From NCBI GenBank assembly GCA_017443465.1, contig JAFRXO010000036.1, positions 1-41,976 of the forward strand: a stretch of DNA of 41,976 nt, written 5' to 3'. Made by a program: the position numbers and the translations under genes. The notes under the pieces are model-generated. The model was given only the letters and a program-made list of their open reading frames with translations, ran no database searches and was not told where the DNA came from. The stretch comes from Bacteroidales bacterium (lineage in GTDB: Bacteria > Bacteroidota > Bacteroidia > Bacteroidales > UBA932). Every line of letters begins with the position of its first letter. Positions within the stretch are counted from its first letter, which is position 1. Positions 1 to 7,997 of this stretch are shown here, in pieces.

Positions 1-46
1 ACCTCATCCTTACCAAGGATGCGCTCTACCCCTGAGCTACACCGGC
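1..46 (-). tRNA. tRNA-Thr (GGT), 3' part cut off by window edge
   Basis: On the minus strand the 5' acceptor half GCCGGTG, the D arm GCTCAGGGGTAGAGC and an anticodon stem CATCC/GGATG with loop TTGGTAA are visible. The loop gives anticodon GGT, which reads threonine ACC. The variable loop, T arm and 3' acceptor half lie beyond base 1. It is the last of four co-oriented tRNAs, 5 nt after tRNA-Gly, so it is processed from the same transcript. Confidence 0.9.
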
Positions 47-51
47 AGCGT

Positions 52-127
52 TGGAGCGGAAAACGAGGTTCGAACTCGCGACCCTCAGCTTGGAAGGCTG
101 ATGCTCTACCAACTGAGCTACTTCCGC
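52..127 (-). tRNA. tRNA-Gly (TCC), CCA encoded
   Basis: The minus strand shows acceptor GCGGAAG, D arm GCTCAGTTGGTAGAGC, anticodon stem TCAGC/GCTGA with loop CTTCCAA (anticodon TCC, reads GGA), a GTTCGAA T loop and a closing acceptor strand ending CCGC-T. TGG at 52-54 encodes the CCA tail. It is the third gene of the Thr-Tyr-Gly-Thr cluster. Confidence 0.95.
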
Positions 128-133
128 AAGAAC

Positions 134-219
134 TGGTGGGCAGAGAAGGATTCGAACCTCCGAAGCGATTACGCAGCAGATTTACAGTCTGCCCCAGTTG
201 GCCACTTTGGTATCTGCCC
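134..219 (-). tRNA. tRNA-Tyr (GTA), long variable arm, CCA encoded
   Basis: The minus strand shows acceptor GGGCAGA/TCTGCCC, anticodon stem GCAGA/TCTGC with loop CTGTAAA (anticodon GTA), a long class II variable arm, and T loop GTTCGAA. TGG at 134-136 encodes CCA. The 86-nt length and long variable arm fit bacterial tRNA-Tyr. Confidence 0.95.
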
Positions 220-259
220 AAATAAATATTTCAAACAACCCGGAAAGAACCGGACTTCG

Positions 260-333
260 AGCCGATGGAGGGAGTCGAACCCACGACCCCGAGATTACAA
301 ATCACGTGCTCTAGCCAACTGAGCTACATCGGC
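260..333 (-). tRNA. tRNA-Thr (TGT), no encoded CCA
   Basis: The minus strand shows acceptor GCCGATG/CATCGGC, D arm GCTCAGTTGGCTAGAGC, and an anticodon loop TTTGTAA giving TGT, which reads ACA. The anticodon stem CGTGA/TCTCG holds one T-T mismatch. The bases after the discriminator T are CGA, so CCA must be added by nucleotidyltransferase, unlike the two neighbouring tRNAs. It is the first gene of the cluster, about 36 nt after a strong promoter. Confidence 0.93.
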
Positions 334-369
334 GATGTGTTTCATACAAACTTCCCCCAAAAGGGACTG

Positions 370-401
370 CAAAGATAGGCAATAATTTTTTATCTTCAAA
401 A
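370..401 (-). promoter_or_regulatory. Promoter of the tRNA cluster
   Basis: On the minus strand TTTTG is followed by a 19-bp spacer and TATCTTTG (bases 370-377). This is a full match to the Bacteroides primary sigma promoter (TTTG, 19-20 bp, TAnnTTTG). Transcription would begin near 364-366 and run into tRNA-Thr(TGT). It lies just downstream of the dxs stop codon, so the cluster has its own promoter. Confidence 0.85.
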
Positions 402-417
402 GTTTTTGAAGGAATTT

Positions 418-2301
418 TCAATTTTTTGAAGATACTTCCCTGAGGACCCCCAGAATGCCTCCGGTATCAAGACTGCATGCGGCCCTCTGTCCGCTCTGGC
501 TGTCCTGGCCGATGAATATGTCAGGTATCCCGATTCCGCGGATTTCCACATTGAGACCGCGCTGTGCGGCGTACTCCGTCACGGCTCCGTAAAGACCTCC
601 CTTTATGCTGCCCTCCTCGATGGTGACGATTGTCCTGCAGCGAGATGCAGCTTCGTCGATGATGGCGGTATCCAGGGGCTTCAGCCAGCGCATATCATAT
701 ATATAAGGACTGGGATGGCCTTCTTCCGCGAAGAGACCGGCCGCTTCAACCGCCCTCCAAACCGCCGGCCCGAGAGCGAGTACGGCGATTCCTTCACCTT
801 CTTTCACCAAGACTCCCTTTCCTTCAGGGATGATTTCCGGATGGATCCCCTCCCAGTCATGCCCTTCACCGCAGCCTCTCGGGTAACGTATGACGATCGG
901 ACCGCCTTCATGGTGAAGTGCAGTGTACATCATATGCTTAAGCGAAGGCTCATCCGAAGGAGCGCATATGGACACATTCGGGATGCAGCGGAGCGAAGCC
1001 ATGTCGAAGCACCCGTTGTGCGTGGCTCCGTCCTCTCCCACGAGTCCCGCCCTGTCAAGGCAGAGCGCCACTGGAAGTGACTGCAGCGCCGCGTCATGGA
1101 TTATCTGGTCATATGCTCTCTGGGCGAAGGAGGAGTAGATGTTGCAGAACGGCCTGAGGCCTCCGGCCGCCAGTCCGGCGGAGAAGGTCACGGCGTGCTC
1201 CTCCTCGATTCCCACGTCGAAGAAACGGTTGGGGAATTCCTTAGCGAAACCGGTCATCCCGCTTCCGGTAGCCATCGCGGGGGTGATCCCTATCACGCGG
1301 GAATCTTCCCTCGCAAGCTCGCACAGCACTTTCCCGAAGACATCCTGGTAGCGTGCTGCCGGGTACTGCTTATGCTCTCTTTTCCCTGTCACGGGGTCGA
1401 ATTTCCCTGGTGCATGCCATGTGGTGGGATCCGCTTCAGCCGGGGCGAAGCCCTTCCCCTTTACTGTGTGCACATGCAGGAGCCTGGGACCATGCATGTC
1501 CCGGAGCCTGGTGAGGGTCGAAACAACCTGGCCTATATCATTCCCGTCTACCGGGCCGAAGTACCTGAATCCGAATGCTTCGAACACCATTCCGGTGGAA
1601 CTGTCGACGATATTGGTCTTGGTGTTCCGCGTCAGTTTCTGGATCTTCTGCCTGATCTTGGTGTCACCGAGCCGGTTCCATATGCTCGACTTGATCTTGT
1701 TGTAAGTCGGGTCCGTGGTGATTTTCAGCAGGTAATTGTGCATTCCGCCGATGTTCCGGTCGATAGACTGGTCATTGTCGTTCAGGATGACCAGGAGGTC
1801 GGCTTTGCTCGCACCAGCGTTGTTGAGGCCTTCGAGGGCGAGTCCTCCGGTCATGGCACCGTCGCCTATGAGGGCCACGATCTTCCTGTGTTGTCCGAGG
1901 ATCCGGGAAGCCTCCGCGAACCCGAGCGCAGCGGAAATGGAAGTCGAAGAATGCCCCGCACCGAATGCGTCATATGGGCTCTCCGCCATGCGCGGGAAGC
2001 CGCTGAGGCCGTCTTTCTTGCGGTTGTCCTTAAAGGCCTCGCGCCTGCCTGTCAGGATTTTATGGGCATATGCCTGGTGCCCTACGTCGAAGACTATCTT
2101 GTCGTCGGGAGTGTCGAAGACATAGTGCAGGCCTACGATCAGCTCCACCGCTCCCAGGCTGGAGGCAAGGTGCCCCGGATTAACGGCGCAGCAATTGACC
2201 ATATAGTCCCTGATCTCCGCGCAAAGCGTACTTAGCTCATTGATACTGAGATGCTTGATGTCCGAAGGGACATTGACCTTGTCCAGAATTGCATACGTCA
2301 T
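418..2301 (-). CDS. dxs: 1-deoxy-D-xylulose-5-phosphate synthase
   Basis: The 627-aa product is a thiamine-diphosphate enzyme that condenses pyruvate and glyceraldehyde 3-phosphate into DXP, the first step of the MEP isoprenoid pathway, in the cytosol. Visible features are the N-terminal NPGHLASSLGAVEL segment, FDVGHQAYAHKILTGR, and the ThDP motif beginning GDGAMTGG and closing with LNNAG about 30 residues on. GIEEEHAV and SSFAQRAYDQ follow in the pyrimidine-binding domain and RYPRG near the C-terminal domain. Length is normal for DXS (about 620-640 aa). The ATG start at 2301 fits the N-terminus of the family. It is divergent from the MFS pair, and its 3' end abuts the tRNA promoter with no gene between. 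Confidence 0.97.
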   Translation of the reverse strand: MTYAILDKVNVPSDIKHLSINELSTLCAEIRDYMVNCCAVNPGHLASSLGAVELIVGLHYVFDTPDDKIVFDVGHQAYAHKILTGRREAFKDNRKKDGLSGFPRMAESPYDAFGAGHSSTSISAALGFAEASRILGQHRKIVALIGDGAMTGGLALEGLNNAGASKADLLVILNDNDQSIDRNIGGMHNYLLKITTDPTYNKIKSSIWNRLGDTKIRQKIQKLTRNTKTNIVDSSTGMVFEAFGFRYFGPVDGNDIGQVVSTLTRLRDMHGPRLLHVHTVKGKGFAPAEADPTTWHAPGKFDPVTGKREHKQYPAARYQDVFGKVLCELAREDSRVIGITPAMATGSGMTGFAKEFPNRFFDVGIEEEHAVTFSAGLAAGGLRPFCNIYSSFAQRAYDQIIHDAALQSLPVALCLDRAGLVGEDGATHNGCFDMASLRCIPNVSICAPSDEPSLKHMMYTALHHEGGPIVIRYPRGCGEGHDWEGIHPEIIPEGKGVLVKEGEGIAVLALGPAVWRAVEAAGLFAEEGHPSPYIYDMRWLKPLDTAIIDEAASRCRTIVTIEEGSIKGGLYGAVTEYAAQRGLNVEIRGIGIPDIFIGQDSQSGQRAACSLDTGGILGVLREVSSKN

Positions 2302-2337
2302 TTCACCTGCTTGCAGGACCTGTAAGCCCTAACCTGA

Positions 2338-2345
2338 CAAAGATA
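2338..2345 (-). promoter_or_regulatory. Probable dxs promoter -7 element
   Basis: TATCTTTG on the minus strand, 36 bp upstream of the dxs ATG, matches TAnnTTTG exactly. I see no clear TTG 19-20 bp further upstream, so only half of the consensus is supported. Confidence 0.6.
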
Positions 2346-2441
2346 CGACTTTATTCTGATATCGGGAAATCCGCATAGGTAGGGAAAATTTGAGTTTAGG
2401 ACGAAAAGACGTATATTAGCAGAAACTTTGATTGAAAGAAT

Positions 2442-3803
2442 ATGCCAGAAAAAGTACAGAAACTGTTGAATGATTCCGCGGCTGCGAGATGGACCGCACT
2501 CATTCTCATCGCATCGATGATGTTCTTCGCCTATATGTTCGTGGATGTGATGTCTCCCCTGAAGAGCATGATCGAAGCGGAGCGCGGATGGACCAGCACC
2601 GTATTCGGGACATATGCCGCATCCGAGTTCATCCTCAATGTCTGCGGTTTCCTCATACTTGCGGGAATCATCCTGGACAAGATGGGCGTACGCTACACCG
2701 GAGTCCTCTCCGCATCGCTGATGGTAGCCGGAGCCCTTATTAAATTCATAGGTATTAGCTCCTGGTTCCAGGACACCGCTTTCTGCGCATGGCTCAACAG
2801 CTGGTGGACCGCCCTTCCCGGCAGCGCCAAGATGGCCTCCCTGGGCTTCATGACATTCGGCTGCGGATGCGAGATGGCCGGCACAACGGTTTCCAAGGCA
2901 ATCGCCAAGTGGTTCAAGGGCAAGGAAATGTCCCTCGCCATGGGTATCGAGATGGCAATCGCCCGCCTGGGAGTCTTCGCAGTAATGTGGATTTCCCCGC
3001 TCATCTACAACAAGTTCGGAACTGTCGTAGCTCCTCTTGCATTCTGCTCGGCCCTCCTGGTAATCGGCCTTATCTTCTTCATAGTGTTCACTTTCATGGA
3101 CAGGTCGCTGGACAAGGACCTGATCGCAGCAGGACAGATGACAGCCGAGAAGTCTCCGGAGGACGAATTCCACCTGAGCGACCTCGGGACGATCTTCAAG
3201 AGCAAGATGTTCTGGATCGTGGCACTCATGTGCGTCCTGTACTACAGCGCCATATTCCCGTTCCAGAGGTACGCTCCCAACTTCCTTCAGACCACTCTCG
3301 GGGTGGATGCCGACACAGCCTCGCACCTGTTCAGCTTCTTCCCGATCCTGGCGATGGTGCTTACTCCATTCCTTGGAGGCTTCATCTCCTACAAGGGTAA
3401 GGCTGCGACAATGCTTCTGGTCGGCTCCCTGATAATGGTGGCATGCCACCTCTCCTTCGCTTTGCTCCTTCCCGCATTCCCGAGCAAGTGGCTGGCCGTC
3501 CTGCTGATACTGGTCCTGGGAGTGTCCTTCTCCCTCGTCCCGGCAGCCCTCTGGCCCTCAGTGCCCAAGATCATTGACGAGAAGGTTCTCGGAAGTGCCT
3601 ACTGCCTCATTTTCTGGGTCCAGAACATAGGTCTCTGCCTCGTTCCGCTCCTGATCGGTGCCATGCTTGACATCACCGGAGGCTACCTGGTGCCCATGCT
3701 GATCTTCTCATCCTTCGGCGTGCTCGCATTCTTCTTCACCTTCCTCCTCAAGGTGGAAGACAAGAAGAAGGGATACGGTCTGGAACTTCCTGAAGTAAAG
3801 TAA
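2442..3803 (+). CDS. MFS transporter, MFSD1-like (copy 1)
   Basis: A 453-aa inner-membrane protein with about twelve hydrophobic segments, split by a hydrophilic central loop near residues 225-245 (MTAEKSPEDEF). The signature AALWPSVPKIIDEKVLGSAY near residue 365 and the following segment WVQNIGLCLVPLLIG resemble the MFSD1 branch of the major facilitator superfamily, whose animal member exports dipeptides from lysosomes. That substrate is only a hint here. AKWFKGKEMSLAMGIEMAIARLG in the N-terminal half is shared with the next gene. It starts at ATG 2442 and is followed after 4 nt by its paralogue, so the two form one transcription unit. Peptide or another small-solute transport is inferred. 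Confidence 0.85.
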   Translation: MPEKVQKLLNDSAAARWTALILIASMMFFAYMFVDVMSPLKSMIEAERGWTSTVFGTYAASEFILNVCGFLILAGIILDKMGVRYTGVLSASLMVAGALIKFIGISSWFQDTAFCAWLNSWWTALPGSAKMASLGFMTFGCGCEMAGTTVSKAIAKWFKGKEMSLAMGIEMAIARLGVFAVMWISPLIYNKFGTVVAPLAFCSALLVIGLIFFIVFTFMDRSLDKDLIAAGQMTAEKSPEDEFHLSDLGTIFKSKMFWIVALMCVLYYSAIFPFQRYAPNFLQTTLGVDADTASHLFSFFPILAMVLTPFLGGFISYKGKAATMLLVGSLIMVACHLSFALLLPAFPSKWLAVLLILVLGVSFSLVPAALWPSVPKIIDEKVLGSAYCLIFWVQNIGLCLVPLLIGAMLDITGGYLVPMLIFSSFGVLAFFFTFLLKVEDKKKGYGLELPEVK

Positions 3804-3807
3804 AGCC

Positions 3808-5148
3808 ATGTCTGGTAAAAGTATAAGGGCCAGCCGCGTAGCATGCTGGATAGCCCTCGCATGTCTGGTGGTGCCGATGTTCGGCTCCTACTTCTTCGAC
3901 GACATGTTCTCGACGATTTCCTATCTGTTCGAGGACCCGTCGGCGACAATGCTCGGATGGGACTCCGTAGGCTACGGCCTCTACGCCAGCGGCTACTCGG
4001 TGCTCTGCGTTTTCGGCGGACTCGTCATATGCGGACTCCTGCTGGACCGTTTCGGAGTGCGCATCACCGGATCCGTATTCGTTGCCATGATGCTCGGAGG
4101 CGCCCTTCTCGTGCTGTGGGCCATCACCTCCGGAATGGACGCCGGACGCTCTCTTAAGATAGCATATGCAGGCTGCATGCTTTTCGGCCTGGGAAGTGAA
4201 ATCACCGGTACGGCGGTCCAGCGCTCCATAGCCAAATGGTTCAAGAACAGGCATATGGCTCTTGCCATGGGCCTTGAGCTGGCCATAGCGAGGCTCGGAA
4301 CCGCCTTTGCATTGGTACTGTCTCCGCGCCTGGTCGTGCAGAAAACTTCAGGAATCTACTCCCTTGCAGAAACCGCAAGGCCAGCTCTGGTCGGTATCGC
4401 CCTTATGGCCGCCGGACTGATCCTGTGGGCCGTTTTCGTGGCGATGGATGCCAGGTTTGACAAGGAGAGCGGATCCACTCCGGCTGAAGGCACAACCAAT
4501 GAGGAGGACCGTTTCCGCTTCTCGGATGTAATGAAAATATTGTCCAACAAGAACTTCTGGCTTATCGGACTGCTCTGCGTGTTTTTCTACAGCGCCATCA
4601 TCGCCTTCAAGAAATTCTCAGGAGCCATCCTGATCCCCAGGTTTGGGATAGAGGCTTCAGTTGCCGGCTGGATGACATCCATGCTGCCGTTCGCCACAGT
4701 AATCCTGGCTCCTCTCTTCGGCCTTCTGGTCGATGAGGTAGGACATGGGACAAGGTGGATGATCCTGGGAGCTGTCCTGGCGCTTGTCGCCCACCTGCTG
4801 CTGGCTTTCGCACCGGAAGGCGTGCCGTTCTTCGGCTATCTGGCCATGGTCTTCCTGGGCTTCGGCTATTCGCTCGTTCCCGCAGCCTTGTGGCCATCCG
4901 TTCCCAAGGTGGTGCCGGAGAAAGTCCTGGGCACGGCATATGCCTTGACCAACTGGATCCAGAACCTGGGCCTGATGCTGTTCAAGATGCTTGCTGGGGT
5001 GATTCTCGGATCTGCCGCAGGCAACGGGGCCGTGAGGGTCGAACTGATGTTCGTGGCACTGTGCGTAATAGCAGTGCTCACATCCGCCCTTCTCGCCCGG
5101 TCATCGGACAAGGAACCACAATTGAATCTGGACCGCCCAAACAAGTAG
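3808..5148 (+). CDS. MFS transporter, MFSD1-like (copy 2)
   Basis: A 446-aa paralogue of the preceding gene. It shares AALWPSVPK-V-PEKVLGTAY, WIQNLGLML and AKWFKNRHMALAMGLELAIARLG at matching places, with about twelve membrane segments and a polar central loop (STPAEGTTNEEDRF). The start is ATG 3808, four bases after the previous stop. The two copies differ throughout, so this is an old duplication. They may work as two carriers of different specificity or as a heterodimer, which I cannot tell. It ends 10 bp from the convergent ssb stop with no obvious terminator hairpin. Confidence 0.83.
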   Translation: MSGKSIRASRVACWIALACLVVPMFGSYFFDDMFSTISYLFEDPSATMLGWDSVGYGLYASGYSVLCVFGGLVICGLLLDRFGVRITGSVFVAMMLGGALLVLWAITSGMDAGRSLKIAYAGCMLFGLGSEITGTAVQRSIAKWFKNRHMALAMGLELAIARLGTAFALVLSPRLVVQKTSGIYSLAETARPALVGIALMAAGLILWAVFVAMDARFDKESGSTPAEGTTNEEDRFRFSDVMKILSNKNFWLIGLLCVFFYSAIIAFKKFSGAILIPRFGIEASVAGWMTSMLPFATVILAPLFGLLVDEVGHGTRWMILGAVLALVAHLLLAFAPEGVPFFGYLAMVFLGFGYSLVPAALWPSVPKVVPEKVLGTAYALTNWIQNLGLMLFKMLAGVILGSAAGNGAVRVELMFVALCVIAVLTSALLARSSDKEPQLNLDRPNK

Positions 5149-5158
5149 GCGGAGGGAA

Positions 5159-5641
5159 TCAGAACGGGAGGTCGTCGCTCGCGCCTTCCTGTGCAGGGGC
5201 TGCCGGAGCTTCAGCTGCGAGGCCCTGAGGCTGCTGGTATGAGGTCTGGTACTGCTGCTGGTACTGGGGTGCCTGAGGTTGTCCGGAAGGCTCGCCGCGT
5301 TTTCCCAGGAGCTGCAGGTTGTCCACAATCACTTCAGTGGTGTAGTGCTTGTTCCCGGTCTGGTCATTCCACGAGCGTGTGCGGAGTTTCCCCTCGATGT
5401 AGAGCTGGGTACCTTTTCTGACGAATTTTTCGACAACATCGGCTGAGCGCCTCCAGGCTACGATGTTGTGCCATTCAGTGTTTTCATGAGGTTCACCGCT
5501 GCGGTCCCTGTACCTCTCGGTAGTCGCGAGGGTGAAAGAGGCCACTTTGGCATTGTCGGAGCTGTTCGGATTATTGTCAAGGTAACGTACCTCCGGATCT
5601 TTTCCAACGTTACCGATAAGCATTACTTTATTCAATGACAT
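5159..5641 (-). CDS. ssb: Single-stranded DNA-binding protein
   Basis: A 160-aa protein that coats single-stranded DNA during replication, recombination and repair. The OB fold occupies about residues 1-112, opening MSLNKVMLIGNVGKDPEVRY and containing TEWHNIVAWRRSADVVEKFV and GTQLYIEGKLRTRSW. A Gln/Pro/Tyr-rich disordered linker follows. The acidic tip DDLPF is the conserved site that recruits partners such as RecJ, RecQ and DNA polymerase III chi. It lies 66 bp downstream of aroE in the same direction. Confidence 0.97.
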   Translation of the reverse strand: MSLNKVMLIGNVGKDPEVRYLDNNPNSSDNAKVASFTLATTERYRDRSGEPHENTEWHNIVAWRRSADVVEKFVRKGTQLYIEGKLRTRSWNDQTGNKHYTTEVIVDNLQLLGKRGEPSGQPQAPQYQQQYQTSYQQPQGLAAEAPAAPAQEGASDDLPF

Positions 5642-5707
5642 GATATGAAAGTTTTAGGGGCAAAGCGATCGTCGTTTTGCAAGCGCAATTTAAGCAAAAA
5701 AATTGAA

Positions 5708-6640
5708 TTACAAAGAAATAGTCTCTGCCATCGCCTTCGCATCAGGGACTTCTCCGGTCATCAGGGCATATCCTGACACAGCCTGTCCGAGGAGCCATTG
5801 CTGCCCCGGGATGTACCGGCATCCTGAGCTGAGGAGCCTTTCGGCAATGCTTCCGGTAAAGGATGGAGACCTGTAATTCGCTTCAAGGACCATCTTGGGC
5901 ACCTTTTTCCCCGCAGCCCCCTCATCCGTGACGAAATCCTGTTCTTCAAGGGATGCCAGCCCGTCCAGGGCGGCCGGAAGAGTATAGACAACCAGGTCGC
6001 ATTCGCGGACAGCTCCCCTGAGGTCGCTTGTAGGAACGCATATGAATCCGTATTCCGGAAGCGACGCCGCGAGTTCCTGCGCTTTTTGGGGCGTCCGGTT
6101 CATAAGTGCGGTTGCAAAGCCCATCTCAGCCGTGGCGACAGCCGCAGCCCTCCCGGCCCCTCCGCATCCTATGACCAGTGCCTGCGGCCTTCCGCCGTAG
6201 TAATCGCATATGTTCTCCTTAATGAACTGGTGGACCTTTATATGCGCCCTGGCGCCCCAGACCCCCAGGCACTGTGCTGTAAGGCCGGGGAAACAGTTCT
6301 CCGCCACAGCCAGGATCACTCCGCTGAAATCGCTGTTATGGGCCGACAGGGACCCGTCTTCACCCTTGATAACCAGATTGGTGGCACCTGTCTTAAGGCA
6401 GGGACCGCTTATCTGGCCGTGCCCTTCGACAGCGGCCCGGACCACCTCCCTGTAGGCGTCGGTCTTGAATGGGGTGGTTATGTTTATGGCTTTGTAATCC
6501 GACAGGAAACGCTGCCAGGCCTGGCTGAAACTGTCATTTTCGATTAAATCATATGCCAGGCGTCCGCCGTAGGCGGCGGAGAATAATTCAGGGCTCCTCG
6601 AGTGTGAGATAGGATTGCCTATGAGACCGTATCTGTCCAT
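5708..6640 (-). CDS. aroE: Shikimate dehydrogenase
   Basis: This NADP-dependent enzyme reduces 3-dehydroshikimate to shikimate in aromatic amino acid synthesis. Visible are the substrate-binding start YGLIGNPISHSRSPELF, the catalytic-lysine motif NITTPFK, GATNLV followed by NSDFSG (usually NTDxxG), and the nucleotide-binding loop VIGCGGAGRAA. I chose ATG 6640 (310 aa). A TTG two codons upstream is possible, but the family begins near this Met. At 310 aa it is longer than E. coli AroE (272 aa), with extra residues near 140-165 ahead of the Rossmann domain. aroK lies 6 kb away in a different transcription unit. Confidence 0.93.
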   Translation of the reverse strand: MDRYGLIGNPISHSRSPELFSAAYGGRLAYDLIENDSFSQAWQRFLSDYKAINITTPFKTDAYREVVRAAVEGHGQISGPCLKTGATNLVIKGEDGSLSAHNSDFSGVILAVAENCFPGLTAQCLGVWGARAHIKVHQFIKENICDYYGGRPQALVIGCGGAGRAAAVATAEMGFATALMNRTPQKAQELAASLPEYGFICVPTSDLRGAVRECDLVVYTLPAALDGLASLEEQDFVTDEGAAGKKVPKMVLEANYRSPSFTGSIAERLLSSGCRYIPGQQWLLGQAVSGYALMTGEVPDAKAMAETISL

Positions 6641-6643
6641 GCT

Positions 6644-6651
6644 CAAATTTA
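6644..6651 (-). promoter_or_regulatory. aroE promoter -7 element, 3 nt before the start codon
   Basis: The minus strand reads TAAATTTG-AGC-ATG. The match to TAnnTTTG is exact and the aroE ATG follows after 3 nt, so a transcript from here would begin at or within the start codon. No TTG is present 19-20 bp upstream, so support is partial. Confidence 0.5.
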
Positions 6652-6705
6652 AACAAATTTCATGTTTTTTTTCCGGGGATATGTAAAAACTATTGATTTA
6701 TTAAA

Positions 6706-6713
6706 TATCTTTG
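6706..6713 (+). promoter_or_regulatory. Promoter -7 element for the decarboxylase-like gene
   Basis: TATCTTTG matches TAnnTTTG exactly and lies 48 bp before the GTG start at 6762. The expected TTG upstream is missing (the corresponding bases read aaa/ATG), so only the -7 half is seen. Confidence 0.6.
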
Positions 6714-6761
6714 CACCGGAATAAGACAACGAACTATTAAAAGTCTAAACACGAAAATGCG

Positions 6762-7997
6762 GTGAGGAATTATTCATCCACTACCAGACAGCTGATCGAT
6801 ATGCTCAGCTCTGATGCAGTACTCAAAAAGGCGTTGACCGAGTCCATTGCCAAGGCAAAGGAACTCAATCCTGACAGGGACACCAATCCCGCTCAGAGCC
6901 TGGATGAATTCATAGATTTTGTCGAGTGGTCTACTACTACTCTTCCTCGTTTCCTTTTGAAGTTGCCGACGGGCAGGTCCCTCTACGATCATATGGATCA
7001 GGGAGTGGATTACCTGTATTTCCTCATAGACCAGCCTCTTGACATGTTCGCTGACAAGGGATGGTATTTCAATTCCGTCCAGTACTACGAACCGTTCGCT
7101 TCATGGATAAGGGATTATTGCCGCAAATGGGGCAGTTTCCTTTCTACCCCCGAGTCATGGAAACCAGAATATTCCGCGGATTTCTATGCCGACAGGGAAT
7201 TCGGTGTCCCGGAAGGATGGTATGAAGACAGGTCCAACTGGATAACCTACAATGATTTCTTCTCCCGCCGTCTCAAAGACCCCTCACAGAGGCCGATTTC
7301 AGAACCTCAGGACAACTCCATGGTTGTTTCTCCGGTTGACGGCTGGCCTCAGGGTGTCTGGCCGATAGATGATGAAGGCTACATAGTCCAGAGACCAGGA
7401 GTCCTCCTCAAGTCCAAATATTTCAATTCGATTCCGGACCTCATCGGTCCTGACAGCAAGTGGAACGGCTGTTTCGCAGGAGGTACCCTGACCCATGTCT
7501 TCCTGGATGTGAACGATTACCATCGCTACCATTTCCCCGTTTCAGGGAAGATCCTGGAAATGAGAAAGATAGCCGGTGTGGATGCAGGAGGCGGCGTTTA
7601 CCATTGGAGTCCCGCCCTCAAGAGATATTACCTCGAGAGCCGCAATCCGGGATGGGAGACCATAGAGACCAGAGCCTGTGTCATCCTTGACACAGAGGAG
7701 TACGGGCTGGTAGCCATGCTTCCGATCGGGATGTCGCAGATCTGCTCAGTGAATTTCTCTGACGGGCTGAAAGTGGGCGACTATGTGACAAAAGGACAGG
7801 AACTCGGTTATTTCCTCTTCGGAGGTTCCGATTTCGTGATCATATTCCAGAAAGGAGTGTCTTTCAAATGTACGGCTCCGCTTCAGTCCTCGTCACTGGC
7901 ACCCGAGCAGCCTTCCGCCGATCCTAACTCCGACGCTTCATCGGCATATGCCCACATCCTGATGGGGCAGCCCTACGGACGCCTTTCGCGCGTCTGA
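6762..7997 (+). CDS. Phosphatidylserine decarboxylase family protein
   Basis: A 411-aa member of the phosphatidylserine decarboxylase family. These enzymes cleave themselves to create a pyruvoyl cofactor. The C-terminal half carries the family pattern: SPVDG near residue 190, DYHRYHFPVSGKI near 255, and GQELGYFLFGGSDFVIIF near 345. GGS stands where classical enzymes have LGST or a GSS/GGS variant, so cleavage before that Ser is predicted. The N-terminal 150 residues are not typical of bacterial Psd, and no membrane helix is obvious, so substrate may differ from phosphatidylserine (soluble members act on amino acid derivatives). The start is GTG 6762. An ATG five bases upstream is out of frame and closed at once. 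Its 3' end overlaps the convergent methyltransferase gene by 25 bp. Confidence 0.85.
   Translation: MRNYSSTTRQLIDMLSSDAVLKKALTESIAKAKELNPDRDTNPAQSLDEFIDFVEWSTTTLPRFLLKLPTGRSLYDHMDQGVDYLYFLIDQPLDMFADKGWYFNSVQYYEPFASWIRDYCRKWGSFLSTPESWKPEYSADFYADREFGVPEGWYEDRSNWITYNDFFSRRLKDPSQRPISEPQDNSMVVSPVDGWPQGVWPIDDEGYIVQRPGVLLKSKYFNSIPDLIGPDSKWNGCFAGGTLTHVFLDVNDYHRYHFPVSGKILEMRKIAGVDAGGGVYHWSPALKRYYLESRNPGWETIETRACVILDTEEYGLVAMLPIGMSQICSVNFSDGLKVGDYVTKGQELGYFLFGGSDFVIIFQKGVSFKCTAPLQSSSLAPEQPSADPNSDASSAYAHILMGQPYGRLSRV

Noticed and set aside
2423-2430. AAACTTTG as promoter of the MFS pair
   Set aside because: It has a mismatch at the first base and no TTG at 19-20 bp, so it is too weak to list.
2298-3449. 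383-aa minus-strand ORF
   Set aside because: It lies wholly opposite the first MFS gene, has no domain, and is a shadow of GC-rich codon bias.
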